Below are positions 53,129 to 60,396 of a stretch of 62,562 nt of DNA, one piece after another; the first letter of the stretch is position 1; each line of letters opens with the position of its first letter. Under the pieces are notes generated by a model that saw nothing but the letters and a program-made list of their open reading frames with translations, was not told the origin of the DNA and searched no databases. Source of the DNA: UBA652 sp964598235 (GTDB lineage: Bacteria; Pseudomonadota; Gammaproteobacteria; Nitrosococcales; Methylophagaceae); NCBI GenBank assembly GCA_964598235.1, contig CAZRAY010000005.1:1-62562 (forward strand), read 5' to 3'. Both the position numbers and the translations under genes were made by a program.

Positions 53129-53686
53129 ATGAGAAGTATGAAATTAAGTTTATGGGTTCTAATGGGTGTTTTAGCGCTATCATTTTCTGCCATGGCGGCG
53201 ACGGAAATTATTATTTCCCGGTCAGACAATACCCTCATCGTATTGAAGAATGGCATCGTGATGAAGCGCTTTCATGTTGCTTTTGGTAGTGGTGGGCGAT
53301 TTGGCAAAATAAAGCAAGGTGATAGAAAAACACCCTACGGTGAATATAAAGTGATGTCGATTAAAAGTAGCGAGCGATTTCATAGTTTTATTCAATTAGA
53401 TTATCCTAGCGTGAGTGATGCAGAACAAGCTTATTTCAATCATATTCTGACGAGAGATGAATATCGGAGTATTGTCGATGCGCATTGGGAAGGAAAGATG
53501 CCGCCCCAACACACGCCATTAGGTGGCGCGATTGGTTTGCATGGCATTGGCAAAGAAACGGCAGAAAAAATTGAAATTCATGAAACTATTAACTGGACTA
53601 AAGGCTGTTTGGCATTGCGAAACTCAGAGATAGATCAGATAAAACCTTTTATTACAAAAGGGACAACGGTATTGATTACGCCTTAA
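53129..53686 (+). CDS. L,D-transpeptidase (YkuD domain), exported
   Basis: 185 aa with a cleavable signal peptide (LSLWVLMGVLALSFSAMA-A). YkuD catalytic region: GGAIGLHGIG (His) and NWTKGCLALRNSEID (catalytic Cys, Arg). GRFGKIKQGDRKTPYGEYKV is the typical L,D-transpeptidase N-terminal segment. Such enzymes make 3-3 peptidoglycan crosslinks or anchor lipoprotein; the small YafK/ErfK-like size does not settle which. Probably co-transcribed with the preceding gene. Confidence 0.88.
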   Translation: MRSMKLSLWVLMGVLALSFSAMAATEIIISRSDNTLIVLKNGIVMKRFHVAFGSGGRFGKIKQGDRKTPYGEYKVMSIKSSERFHSFIQLDYPSVSDAEQAYFNHILTRDEYRSIVDAHWEGKMPPQHTPLGGAIGLHGIGKETAEKIEIHETINWTKGCLALRNSEIDQIKPFITKGTTVLITP

Positions 53687-53711
53687 TAACGCGTCTTGAT
53701 ATAATAGCCGA

Positions 53712-54431
53712 ATGAATATTTTAGCGATTGAAACCTGCACAGAATGCTGCTCTGCCGCCTTGCTTTATCAAGGCGAGCTATATGAGCTGCGCGAGATGAC
53801 TGCGCGTGGTGCATCGGATCTCATCTTAGGTATGATGGATAGTTTGTTTGAGCAAGCAGGATGCGAACTATCTGCCATTGAAGCGATTGCCTTTGGCCGA
53901 GGCCCAGGTTCGTTTACTGGTGTCCGGGTTGGCGTTGGTGTTGCACAGGGCATTGCTTATGCACGCAACTTGCCGGTTATCCCAATTTCATCACTTGCCG
54001 CATTGGCACAAGATGCGGCAGATCACTTGAATATAGACAAAATAGCGGTTGCCATGGATGCGCGGATGGGTGAGGTGTATGCGGCGCATTATCAGCGTGA
54101 GCAAGGTGAATTACGATTGGTTTCAGAACTGCCTGAACAGGTCTGTGCCGCTAATGCAGTGACCTTGCCGAGTGATACTGATTGGCATGGTGTGGGCACC
54201 GGATGGGATACCTACGAATCAGAGTTGCAAGCGCATTACAACGATAAAATATCGACTATAAACGCGGCCTATTTTCCACAAGCATCCGCAGTCATTAAAT
54301 TAGCGATGATAGAAGCGGCAGCAGGGCGTTTATTGCCCGCCGAACAAGCCTTGCCTGTTTATTTGCGAAATAATGTTGCATTGACAATCGCAGAACGAGC
54401 AACGTTGGCAAAAAAGAAAACGCAAGAATGA
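53712..54431 (+). CDS. tsaB: tRNA t6A threonylcarbamoyltransferase complex subunit TsaB
   Basis: 239 aa ASKHA-fold protein: MNILAIETCTECCSAALLYQGELYE, then FGRGPGSFTGVRVGVGVAQGIAYA and MDARMGEVYAA. TsaB scaffolds TsaD and TsaE to make t6A37 in ANN-decoding tRNAs. It overlaps cmoA by 4 bp (ATGA), forming a tRNA-modification operon tsaB-cmoA-cmoB. Confidence 0.95.
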   Translation: MNILAIETCTECCSAALLYQGELYELREMTARGASDLILGMMDSLFEQAGCELSAIEAIAFGRGPGSFTGVRVGVGVAQGIAYARNLPVIPISSLAALAQDAADHLNIDKIAVAMDARMGEVYAAHYQREQGELRLVSELPEQVCAANAVTLPSDTDWHGVGTGWDTYESELQAHYNDKISTINAAYFPQASAVIKLAMIEAAAGRLLPAEQALPVYLRNNVALTIAERATLAKKKTQE

Positions 54432-55159
54432 GCAAATATAAACCCGATAGTATTTACGCTTCACCCTTAAATGACATTATTGATTTTCGTTTTGATGAAC
54501 GGGTAGTGGATGTGTTCCCCGATATGATTCAGCGTTCTGTGCCAGGTTATGGCAACTTAATCAATATGATTGGGATCTTAGCCGCACGGTATATACAGCC
54601 AGATACGCGGTGTTATGATTTAGGTAGCTCATTAGGGGCTGTCAGCCTGTCTATACGCCAACGGGTGTCCGTGCCGTGTGAGATGATTGCGGTTGATAAC
54701 TCTGAGGAGATGATGACGCGTTGTGCTGAATTATTGGCGCAAGATGAATCAGCCGCGCTGGTTGAATTAGTGTGTGATGATATTCAGGCGATTAAGATTG
54801 AAAATGCATCGGTTGTCGTTTTGAATTTTACTTTGCAGTTTATTGCGATTGAAGAACGCTTAGCCTTATTGAAAACAATTTATGCTGGCCTAAATCCTGG
54901 CGGCATTCTCATTCTCTCTGAGAAGCTGGCTTTTGATGATCCCGCCCAGCAGGATTTCCACACAGACCTACACCACGATTTTAAGCGTGCAAATGGTTAC
55001 ACTGATTTAGAAGTCAGCCAAAAGCGGAGTGCCTTGGAAAATGTACTCATTCCTGAAACGCGAGCAGCGCATGAGCAGCGCCTAGCAGAGGCAGGTTTTG
55101 CAAGCAGCGACATCTGGTTTCAATGTGCCAATTTCATCTCTTTTGTAGCGATGAAATGA
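54428..55159 (+). CDS. cmoA: Carboxy-SAM synthase CmoA
   Basis: Makes carboxy-S-adenosylmethionine from SAM and prephenate, for cmo5U34 wobble modification. 243 aa: DSIYASPLNDIIDFRFDERVVDVFPDMI, CYDLGSSLGAVSLSIRQ (SAM motif I), FTLQFIAIEERLALL, LSEKLAFDDP, HHDFKRANGYTDLEVSQKR. Overlaps tsaB and cmoB by ATGA junctions at both ends. Confidence 0.97.
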   Translation: MSKYKPDSIYASPLNDIIDFRFDERVVDVFPDMIQRSVPGYGNLINMIGILAARYIQPDTRCYDLGSSLGAVSLSIRQRVSVPCEMIAVDNSEEMMTRCAELLAQDESAALVELVCDDIQAIKIENASVVVLNFTLQFIAIEERLALLKTIYAGLNPGGILILSEKLAFDDPAQQDFHTDLHHDFKRANGYTDLEVSQKRSALENVLIPETRAAHEQRLAEAGFASSDIWFQCANFISFVAMK

Positions 55160-56124
55160 TTAACTTTCAATTTTTATATGATGCCTTGATAGAATCCGGT
55201 CAAGCAGAATGGGTGGCGGATATTAAAATTGCGATTGGTGAGCGATTGGCAATGGAGTGCCATGGCGATATGGCGCGCTGGCGGGATGGGATAGACAAAT
55301 TACCCATGGTCACAACAGAGCATGTTGAGTTATCAGGGCAAGTGCAGATTGGGCAAGCCGATGGATTAAGCGCGGCGCAACAAATCGCGCTTACCTCAGG
55401 TTTAAAAGCATTGCATCCCTGGCGCAAGGGCCCGTTTGAATTATTTGGTGTGCCCATTGATAGCGAATGGCACTCAGATTGGAAATGGGATCGTGTATTG
55501 CCCTATATTTCGTCTTTAGCCGGTCGGCGGGTGCTCGATGTCGGCTGTGGCAATGGTTATCATGGTTGGCGGATGGTTGGCGCGGGTGCGCGTTGGGTGA
55601 TGGGGATTGATCCTAATCCTTTGTTCAGCATGCAATATGAGGTGATCAAGCGTTATGCGCCCGATGTGCCTAATTATGTCGTCCCGCTGGGGATTGAAGA
55701 TGTGCCTGCGAAATGCGAATGTTTTGATACCGTATTTTCAATGGGTGTGCTTTATCATCGTCGGTCGCCGATAGACCATATTTTAGAATTACGAGATTGC
55801 CTACGCGATAACGGCGAATTGGTATTAGAAACATTGGTGGTGGATGGGGATGAAAATACGGTGCTGGTGCCGCGTGGCCGCTATGCCAAAATGCGAAATG
55901 TATGGTTTATTCCCAGTGTCAGCATGTTAGAAAATTGGTTAAAGCGTTGTGGGTTTAAGGATATTCGCTGTGTAGATGTCAGCCCAACCAGTATCGAAGA
56001 GCAACGGACAACAGACTGGATGACCTTTGAATCATTAACTGACTTCCTAAACCCAGTAGATAGTAGCAAAACAATCGAAGGCTATCCTAGTCCACTAAGA
56101 GCTGTATTGCTGGCAACTAAATAA
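55156..56124 (+). CDS. cmoB: tRNA U34 carboxymethyltransferase CmoB
   Basis: Transfers the carboxymethyl group of Cx-SAM to ho5U34 giving cmo5U. 322 aa from ATG 55156 (MINFQFLYDAL), close to E. coli's 323; an earlier in-frame ATG at 55123 lies inside cmoA. Motifs: HPWRKGPFELFGVPIDSEWHSDWKWDRV, VLDVGCGNGYHGWRM, FSMGVLYHRRSPIDHI, FIPSVSMLENWL. Last gene before an assembly gap. Confidence 0.97.
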   Translation: MINFQFLYDALIESGQAEWVADIKIAIGERLAMECHGDMARWRDGIDKLPMVTTEHVELSGQVQIGQADGLSAAQQIALTSGLKALHPWRKGPFELFGVPIDSEWHSDWKWDRVLPYISSLAGRRVLDVGCGNGYHGWRMVGAGARWVMGIDPNPLFSMQYEVIKRYAPDVPNYVVPLGIEDVPAKCECFDTVFSMGVLYHRRSPIDHILELRDCLRDNGELVLETLVVDGDENTVLVPRGRYAKMRNVWFIPSVSMLENWLKRCGFKDIRCVDVSPTSIEEQRTTDWMTFESLTDFLNPVDSSKTIEGYPSPLRAVLLATK

Positions 56125-56218
56125 TCCGGATTTGGAAAATAAGCACAGCCATTCTTCGCTTTTCTTTCAGCGGCTCTCCGCGATGAATAGACTTACAATA
56201 GCCGTGTGACTACTATGT

Positions 56219-56318
56219 NNNNNNNNNNNNNNNNNNNNNNNNNNNNNNNNNNNNNNNNNNNNNNNNNNNNNNNNNNNNNNNNNNNNNNNNNNNNNNNNNN
56301 NNNNNNNNNNNNNNNNNN
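56219..56318. other. Assembly gap (100 N) between cmoB and the Asp-rich protein gene
   Basis: Placeholder of unknown true length in an intergenic stretch (56125-56407). The visible flanks hold no gene; an additional gene could be hidden. Confidence 0.97.
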
Positions 56319-56407
56319 TTTGTTAATCTTTCAACCCTATACTTGTCCACAAGCACAAATGTGAATGTGTGGTAATTAATCTTTTTAAAGTATATGAGGA
56401 ATGAATA

Positions 56408-57394
56408 ATGAAAAATGTAAAAAAAGTAATATTAGGCATGGCAGCACTTGGCTTGTCTCAGATGACATTGGCAGCGGCGCCGATAGAAAGTTTTGAATTT
56501 CCAGTCGAGGGTGCCACTGTATCAGGCATTCTTTCGGTGGGTGGTTGGGCGGTGGGTGATCCTGAAGTAGTCAGCACACAACTCTTCATAGATAGTGATT
56601 TTACGAATCCATTTGATTTGGCACATGGTGCTTCTCGTGGAGATGTACAAGGAGCTTTCCCAACTCTTCCAGACTCAGCACATGCCGGCTTTGCAGGTTC
56701 ATATAATACACGCCTATTAAGCAACGGAACACATACTTTGAGTGTTGTTGCAACCAATTCATTAGGAGAAACAACAACACAATCGATTACCGTTGATGTT
56801 TCAAATGCACCAGGTGGGGAATCACGTAACTCTGTATCGCTAGATTTCACGAATGCGCAATTGCAAGTGCTATCTCCGACACGTATTGCGCTCTCTCGTG
56901 TTCGCGTGAATGGAGAATATGAAACAGTTGCAATGGAAATCGACCCCGTTTCTCATGCTTTTGTTATTAATTCGTTCACTCACGACACGAACCGAGATGG
57001 CGTAATTGACCATCAGGGCTGTGCAAATGATGTGGATTGTGATGGTGTTGATGATATTCATGATGCATTTGATGATGATGCGAATGAATCTGCAGATCAT
57101 GATAATAATGGTGTGGGAGACAATGATGATGGTGCTGAAGGACATGGCGATAGGGATTGTTTAAATGATCATGACTGTGATGGTCGTGACGATGATCGTG
57201 ATAATGATGATGACAATGATGGTATTGATGATGATCATGACGATCATGACGACCTTGATGGTAACGATGACAACCATGACCAAAATTGCCAGAATGATCG
57301 GGATTGTGATGGTGTGAATGATGATAATGACCACGACGATGATAATGATGGTATTGATGATGACCATGACAATGACAATGACAATGACCGTTAA
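56408..57394 (+). CDS. Exported Ig-like protein with Asp/Asn/His-rich calcium-binding-type repeats
   Basis: 328 aa. Signal peptide to about residue 23 (GLSQMTLAA-AP). Residues 25-132 form a predicted Ig-like beta domain (IESFEFPVEGATVSGILSVGGWAV...); 140-190 is a further beta segment. Residues 191-328 are overwhelmingly D/N/H/G, with DTNRDGVID and three CxNDxDCDGxxD units (Cys pairs 205/211, 251/257, 294/300) resembling thrombospondin type 3 calcium loops. GAGGA lies 7 bases before the ATG and a terminator follows. Binding of Ca2+ is inferred; function unknown. Confidence 0.8.
   Translation: MKNVKKVILGMAALGLSQMTLAAAPIESFEFPVEGATVSGILSVGGWAVGDPEVVSTQLFIDSDFTNPFDLAHGASRGDVQGAFPTLPDSAHAGFAGSYNTRLLSNGTHTLSVVATNSLGETTTQSITVDVSNAPGGESRNSVSLDFTNAQLQVLSPTRIALSRVRVNGEYETVAMEIDPVSHAFVINSFTHDTNRDGVIDHQGCANDVDCDGVDDIHDAFDDDANESADHDNNGVGDNDDGAEGHGDRDCLNDHDCDGRDDDRDNDDDNDGIDDDHDDHDDLDGNDDNHDQNCQNDRDCDGVNDDNDHDDDNDGIDDDHDNDNDNDR
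56978..57391 (+). repeat. Low-complexity GAT/AAT/CAT-rich coding repeat
   Basis: Codons for Asp, Asn and His dominate, with repeated phrases such as GATGATAATGATGGTATTGA appearing twice in near-identical form (around 57212 and 57339). Asp is mostly GAT with scattered GAC, so the repeats have diverged at synonymous sites. Confidence 0.8.
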
Positions 57395-57443
57395 GAGTCA
57401 ATGTATAAATACTTAGACGAATATACGATTAAGTTCTAAATAG

Positions 57444-57481
57444 AAAGCCTGCTGAACATGTTTTTTTAGCAGGCTTTTTTT
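57444..57481 (+). terminator. Terminator after the Asp-rich protein gene
   Basis: AAAGCCTGCT pairs with AGCAGGCTTT, 14-base loop, followed by T tract. Confidence 0.88.
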
Positions 57482-57577
57482 ATGTTTTGGTTTATATCTT
57501 GGTGGGTCTATCATGTTTCCCGTCTTTGATAGAGAGAAGTTATAAACCTACCAATGGAAATAAACAAAAATAGAGCT

Positions 57578-57605
57578 TTGCAAATGGTCAATAAGTGCGT
57601 AGAAT
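57578..57605 (+). promoter_or_regulatory. Sigma-70 promoter of rpsP operon
   Basis: TTGCAA (57578-57583), 16-bp spacer, TAGAAT (57600-57605), about 40 bases before rpsP. Confidence 0.6.
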
Positions 57606-57646
57606 GTGTTGGTTTTCATCCAGATTTTTTACGGAAATATTAAGTA

Positions 57647-57892
57647 ATGGTAAAGATTAGACTAGCTCGTGGTGGCGCTAAAAAGCGTCCTTTTTATACG
57701 GTTGTAGTAACCGATTCTCGTAGCGCACGTAATGGCCGCTGCATCGAACGCATTGGGTTCTTTAACCCGCGCGCAACCGGTGGCGAAGAAGCATTACGTA
57801 TTGACTTAGAACGTGTTGAATACTGGGTTGGCCAAGGCGCACAGCCTTCTGAACGCGTAGCAAAATTATTAACACAGGTCGCTGCAGCTTAA
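57647..57892 (+). CDS. rpsP: 30S ribosomal protein S16
   Basis: 81 aa: MVKIRLARGGAKKRPFYTVVVTDSRSARNGRCIERIGFFNPRA, the full S16 signature. First gene of rpsP-rimM-trmD-rplS, with its own promoter. Confidence 0.98.
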   Translation: MVKIRLARGGAKKRPFYTVVVTDSRSARNGRCIERIGFFNPRATGGEEALRIDLERVEYWVGQGAQPSERVAKLLTQVAAA

Positions 57893-57918
57893 TTTATAAG
57901 TCGCGTGGGGATGTGGTA

Positions 57919-58476
57919 ATGAGTGTGACAAACATACCGGATGCCATTGTAGAATCAAGACAGGAAGAATTCATTCTTGTTGGCAAAATAGATGGAGTTT
58001 TTGGTGTTAAAGGTTGGATGAAAATATTTTCATTTACTGACCCAAGACAGCGCATTTTAGAATATTCACCTTTGTTTCTGAAGAAAAAAGGCCAGTGGAT
58101 TGAAGCAAAAGTCACGGGCGGGAAGAAACAAGGCAAAGGTGTGGTGTTAGGGTTAGAAGGGGTTAATGACCGCGATCTAGCACAAAGCCATATTGGGATA
58201 GAGTTGGCCATACAGCGAAAGCAGTTAAAGCCGACTGGAAAGAATGAATTTTATTGGTCTAGTTTGATAGGCTTATCTGTAGTGAATCTACAGGATGAGG
58301 TGTTAGGCGTCGTAGACCATTTGCTAGAAACAGGCGCAAATGATGTGCTGGTGTTGAAGGTGAAAGAAGGGAAAGAGACGCTAGAGCGGTTAATCCCTTT
58401 TGTATTAGAAGAGATTGTTAAAGAAGTCGATTTGGATGCGCAGGTGATTCGGGTTGATTGGAATAGTGATTATTAA
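57919..58476 (+). CDS. rimM: 16S rRNA processing / 30S maturation protein RimM
   Basis: 185 aa from ATG 57919 (GGGGA 8 bases upstream); a GTG at 57913 adds two residues. N-terminal RimM domain (ILVGKIDGVFGVKGWMKIFSFTDPRQRI) and C-terminal PRC barrel (FYWSSLIGLSVVN, VVDHLLETGANDVLVLK, RLIPFVLEEIVKEVDLDAQVIRVDW). RimM assembles the 30S head with S19. A palindromic repeat separates it from trmD, which usually follows closely. Confidence 0.95.
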   Translation: MSVTNIPDAIVESRQEEFILVGKIDGVFGVKGWMKIFSFTDPRQRILEYSPLFLKKKGQWIEAKVTGGKKQGKGVVLGLEGVNDRDLAQSHIGIELAIQRKQLKPTGKNEFYWSSLIGLSVVNLQDEVLGVVDHLLETGANDVLVLKVKEGKETLERLIPFVLEEIVKEVDLDAQVIRVDWNSDY

Positions 58477-58506
58477 GTATGTTTATAAAGCTATTTTGTG
58501 AAATAG

Positions 58507-58606
58507 ATTTTTTGTTATGGCAAGGCGCAAGTATTGTAAAAAGCGCAGCGTACACGTAGTACGTGAGCATTTTTAGAATATTTGTAACGCGGACATGGCG
58601 GAAAAG
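58507..58606 (+). repeat. Palindromic intergenic repeat, copy 3
   Basis: About 100 bp, from TTTTTTGTTATGGCAAGGCG to GGACATGGCGGAAAAG. The centre GTACACGTAGTAC is flanked by near-mirror segments (GCAAGTATTGTAAAAAGCGCA and its imperfect complement). Conserved blocks shared with copies 1 and 2: CAAGGC, AGCGCAG-type, a GTAC palindrome, TAACGC and a terminal GG..GAAAA. It ends at the trmD start codons. Confidence 0.72.
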
Positions 58607-59368
58607 ATGAATCACAAAAAAGTTTTTGAGTTTGGGATAATTTCGTTATTTCCAGACATGTTTGATGCGATAACGTCGTATGGCGTTACGGGAAGAGCAG
58701 TGAGCAATAATTTATTGCAATTGCAATGCTGGAGCCCGCGGGAGTTTACGCAGGATAGGCACCAAACAGTTGATGATAGGCCTTATGGTGGCGGCCCGGG
58801 CATGGTGATGAAAGTGGCACCATTGCAGGCGGCGATTAGAAAGGCAAAAGAAACATTGGGGGCGGATACGAAGGTTGTGTATTTGTCGCCACAAGGTAGA
58901 AAGCTTGATCAGGATGGATTAAGCACCTTGGCCAGCCGAGATAAGATGATTTTGGTGGCAGGGCGTTATGAAGGAATTGATGAACGCCTGATTGAACAAG
59001 AGATTGACGAGGAATGGTCGATAGGTGACTATGTTCTCAGCGGGGGAGAGCTTGCAGCCATGGTGATGATCGATGGTATTGCGAGATTATTACCCGGCGT
59101 TTTGGGTGATGATGCGTCAGCGCAAGAAGATTCCTTTGTGGAAGGCTTGTTAGACCATCCACACTATACGCGACCAGAAGAATTGGCATCGCATACAGTA
59201 CCGAATGTATTGTTGAGTGGTGATCATGAGGCGATACGCGTGTGGCGTCTTAAAGAAAGTTTAGGTAGAACATGGTTAAGGCGGCCTGATTTACTCGAAG
59301 TGGTAACACTGACAGATGAGCAGAGCGTATTATTAGAACAATTTATTGCTGAATATCAGCAAGATTAG
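58595..59368 (+). CDS. trmD: tRNA (guanine-37-N1)-methyltransferase
   Basis: Methylates G37 of tRNAs reading CNN codons to prevent frameshifting. SPOUT enzyme: FGIISLFPDMFDAITSYGVTGRAV, DDRPYGGGPGMVMKVAPL, YLSPQGRKLDQ, ILVAGRYEGIDERLIE, SIGDYVLSGGELAAMVMIDGIARL and the C-terminal RRPDLLE. Start is uncertain: ATG 58595 lies inside the repeat element; ATG 58607 (MNHKKVFEFG) is the first codon beyond it, with GGA 4 bases upstream. Either way the N-terminus is some residues longer than E. coli TrmD. Confidence 0.97.
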   Translation: MAEKMNHKKVFEFGIISLFPDMFDAITSYGVTGRAVSNNLLQLQCWSPREFTQDRHQTVDDRPYGGGPGMVMKVAPLQAAIRKAKETLGADTKVVYLSPQGRKLDQDGLSTLASRDKMILVAGRYEGIDERLIEQEIDEEWSIGDYVLSGGELAAMVMIDGIARLLPGVLGDDASAQEDSFVEGLLDHPHYTRPEELASHTVPNVLLSGDHEAIRVWRLKESLGRTWLRRPDLLEVVTLTDEQSVLLEQFIAEYQQD

Positions 59369-59399
59369 AATTATTATTTAGAATTAGGCGGAGTAGGGC

Positions 59400-59741
59400 A
59401 TGAGCAATATTATTAACGCATTAGAAGCGGAACAACTTAGAGAGATCCCTGAGTTTTCACCAGGTGACACCGTTGTTGTGCAGGTTAAGATTAAAGAGGG
59501 TGATCGTGAGCGTGAGCAAGCATTTGAAGGTGTAGTGATTGCAAAACGTAACCGGGGTCTGAATTCTGCGTTTACAGTGCGTAAAATTTCAAATGGTGAA
59601 GGTGTTGAGCGTGTTTTCCAAACACACAGCCATGCGATTGCGAACATTGAAGTAAAACGTCGTGGTGATGTTCGTCGTGCGAAATTGTACTACTTACGTA
59701 ATTTGACTGGTAAAGCAGCACGAATCAAAGAAAAGTTATAA
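59400..59741 (+). CDS. rplS: 50S ribosomal protein L19
   Basis: 113 aa: MSNIINALEAEQLREIPEFSPGDTVVVQVKIKEG, EGVVIAKRNRGLNSAFTVRKISNGEGVERVF, VKRRGDVRRAKLYYLRNLTGKAARIKEKL. Usual length, end of the rpsP operon. Confidence 0.98.
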   Translation: MSNIINALEAEQLREIPEFSPGDTVVVQVKIKEGDREREQAFEGVVIAKRNRGLNSAFTVRKISNGEGVERVFQTHSHAIANIEVKRRGDVRRAKLYYLRNLTGKAARIKEKL

Positions 59742-59742
59742 A

Positions 59743-59764
59743 CCGAAATTTCTATTCGGCTTTT
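59743..59764 (+). terminator. Weak terminator after rplS
   Basis: CCGAA/TTCGG 5-bp stem with 7-base loop then CTTTTG, directly after the rplS stop. Confidence 0.5.
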
Positions 59765-59869
59765 GTAGGGTAGAAAGTCACCATCATATTAAATATGATT
59801 ACCTGTCAGGATCAGGCAGGTGGATGTATCGTGTATGTTGATGATGATTTATCATTTTAAAAGACGGAG

Positions 59870-59929
59870 ATGAATAATAGAAAGGGTATGATGGCAACAT
59901 CGTACCCTTTTTTGTGGCTGATAAATTGA
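59870..59929 (+). CDS. Putative 19-residue leader peptide overlapping the ogt start
   Basis: ATG at 59870 follows GACGGAG immediately (ribosome site ACGGAG partly abutting), encoding MNNRKGMMATSYPFLWLIN. Its TGA (59927-59929) overlaps an in-frame ogt TTG codon (59926-59928) as TTGA, a coupling-like junction. A 13-bp hairpin lies within its reading frame. Too short for similarity arguments, and the SD-to-ATG distance is tight, so this is tentative. Confidence 0.3.
   Translation: MNNRKGMMATSYPFLWLIN
59881..59913 (+). terminator. Strong hairpin with T tract at the 5' edge of ogt
   Basis: AAAGGGTATGATG pairs with CATCGTACCCTTT (13 bp, one G-U), GCAA tetraloop, then TTT. The GTG candidate start of ogt begins at the next base. 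It could be the real rplS operon terminator or an attenuator for ogt. Confidence 0.7.
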
Positions 59930-60396
59930 TAACAACTGACATCCAACAATTAGTAATTACTGCACCTTATGGTTCGCTGGAGATCATGTTGGATGATCGG
60001 CGGGTGCATCAGATTAGGTCATTGCCCGTATTAGCGCCCATTAAAGTAAACAGCGATTTTGCAATGGAAGTGGAAGCCGCATTAGAAGATTATTTTATCG
60101 ATCCAAATAAGCTTTTAGCTTTCTCGATATTGCAGCAAGGTAGTGAATTCCAGCGTAGGGTATGGCAATATCTCATAATGATCCCAAGTGGTGAAACGCG
60201 AACCTATGGCGAAGTGGCAGAAGCGCTAGGCACAGGCCCGCGCGCTGTGGCTAATGCTTGCCGCCGAAACCCAACGCCGATTATCGTGCCTTGTCATCGT
60301 GTGGTGGCGGCTAATGGGTTAGGTGGTTATGCAGGGAAAACAGAGGGCTTTGAAATCGATGTAAAAAAATGGCTATTAACCCATGAATTCAAATAA
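59914..60396 (+). CDS. ogt: Methylated-DNA--protein-cysteine methyltransferase (Ogt type)
   Basis: Suicide repair protein taking O6-alkyl groups from guanine. 160 aa from GTG 59914: N-terminal domain, then EFQRRVWQYLIMIPSGETRTYGEVAEALG (helix-turn-helix), RAVANACRRNPTPIIVPCHRVVAANGLGGYAG with the acceptor Cys in PCHRV. No Shine-Dalgarno precedes GTG 59914, which abuts a terminator-like hairpin; TTG 59926 is the alternative. The 3' end overlaps xerD by 14 bp. No Ada regulatory domain is fused. Confidence 0.93.
   Translation: MADKLITTDIQQLVITAPYGSLEIMLDDRRVHQIRSLPVLAPIKVNSDFAMEVEAALEDYFIDPNKLLAFSILQQGSEFQRRVWQYLIMIPSGETRTYGEVAEALGTGPRAVANACRRNPTPIIVPCHRVVAANGLGGYAGKTEGFEIDVKKWLLTHEFK

Noticed and set aside
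56978..57391. CRISPR array or satellite in the repeated GATGAT region
   Set aside because: The repeats are coding, irregular in length and lack unique spacers.
56870..57401. Long minus-strand frames rich in His/Ile within the Asp-rich protein gene
   Set aside because: They arise because the GAT/AAT/CAT repeats read as ATC/ATT/ATG on the other strand and lack stops; no ribosome site or signal supports them.
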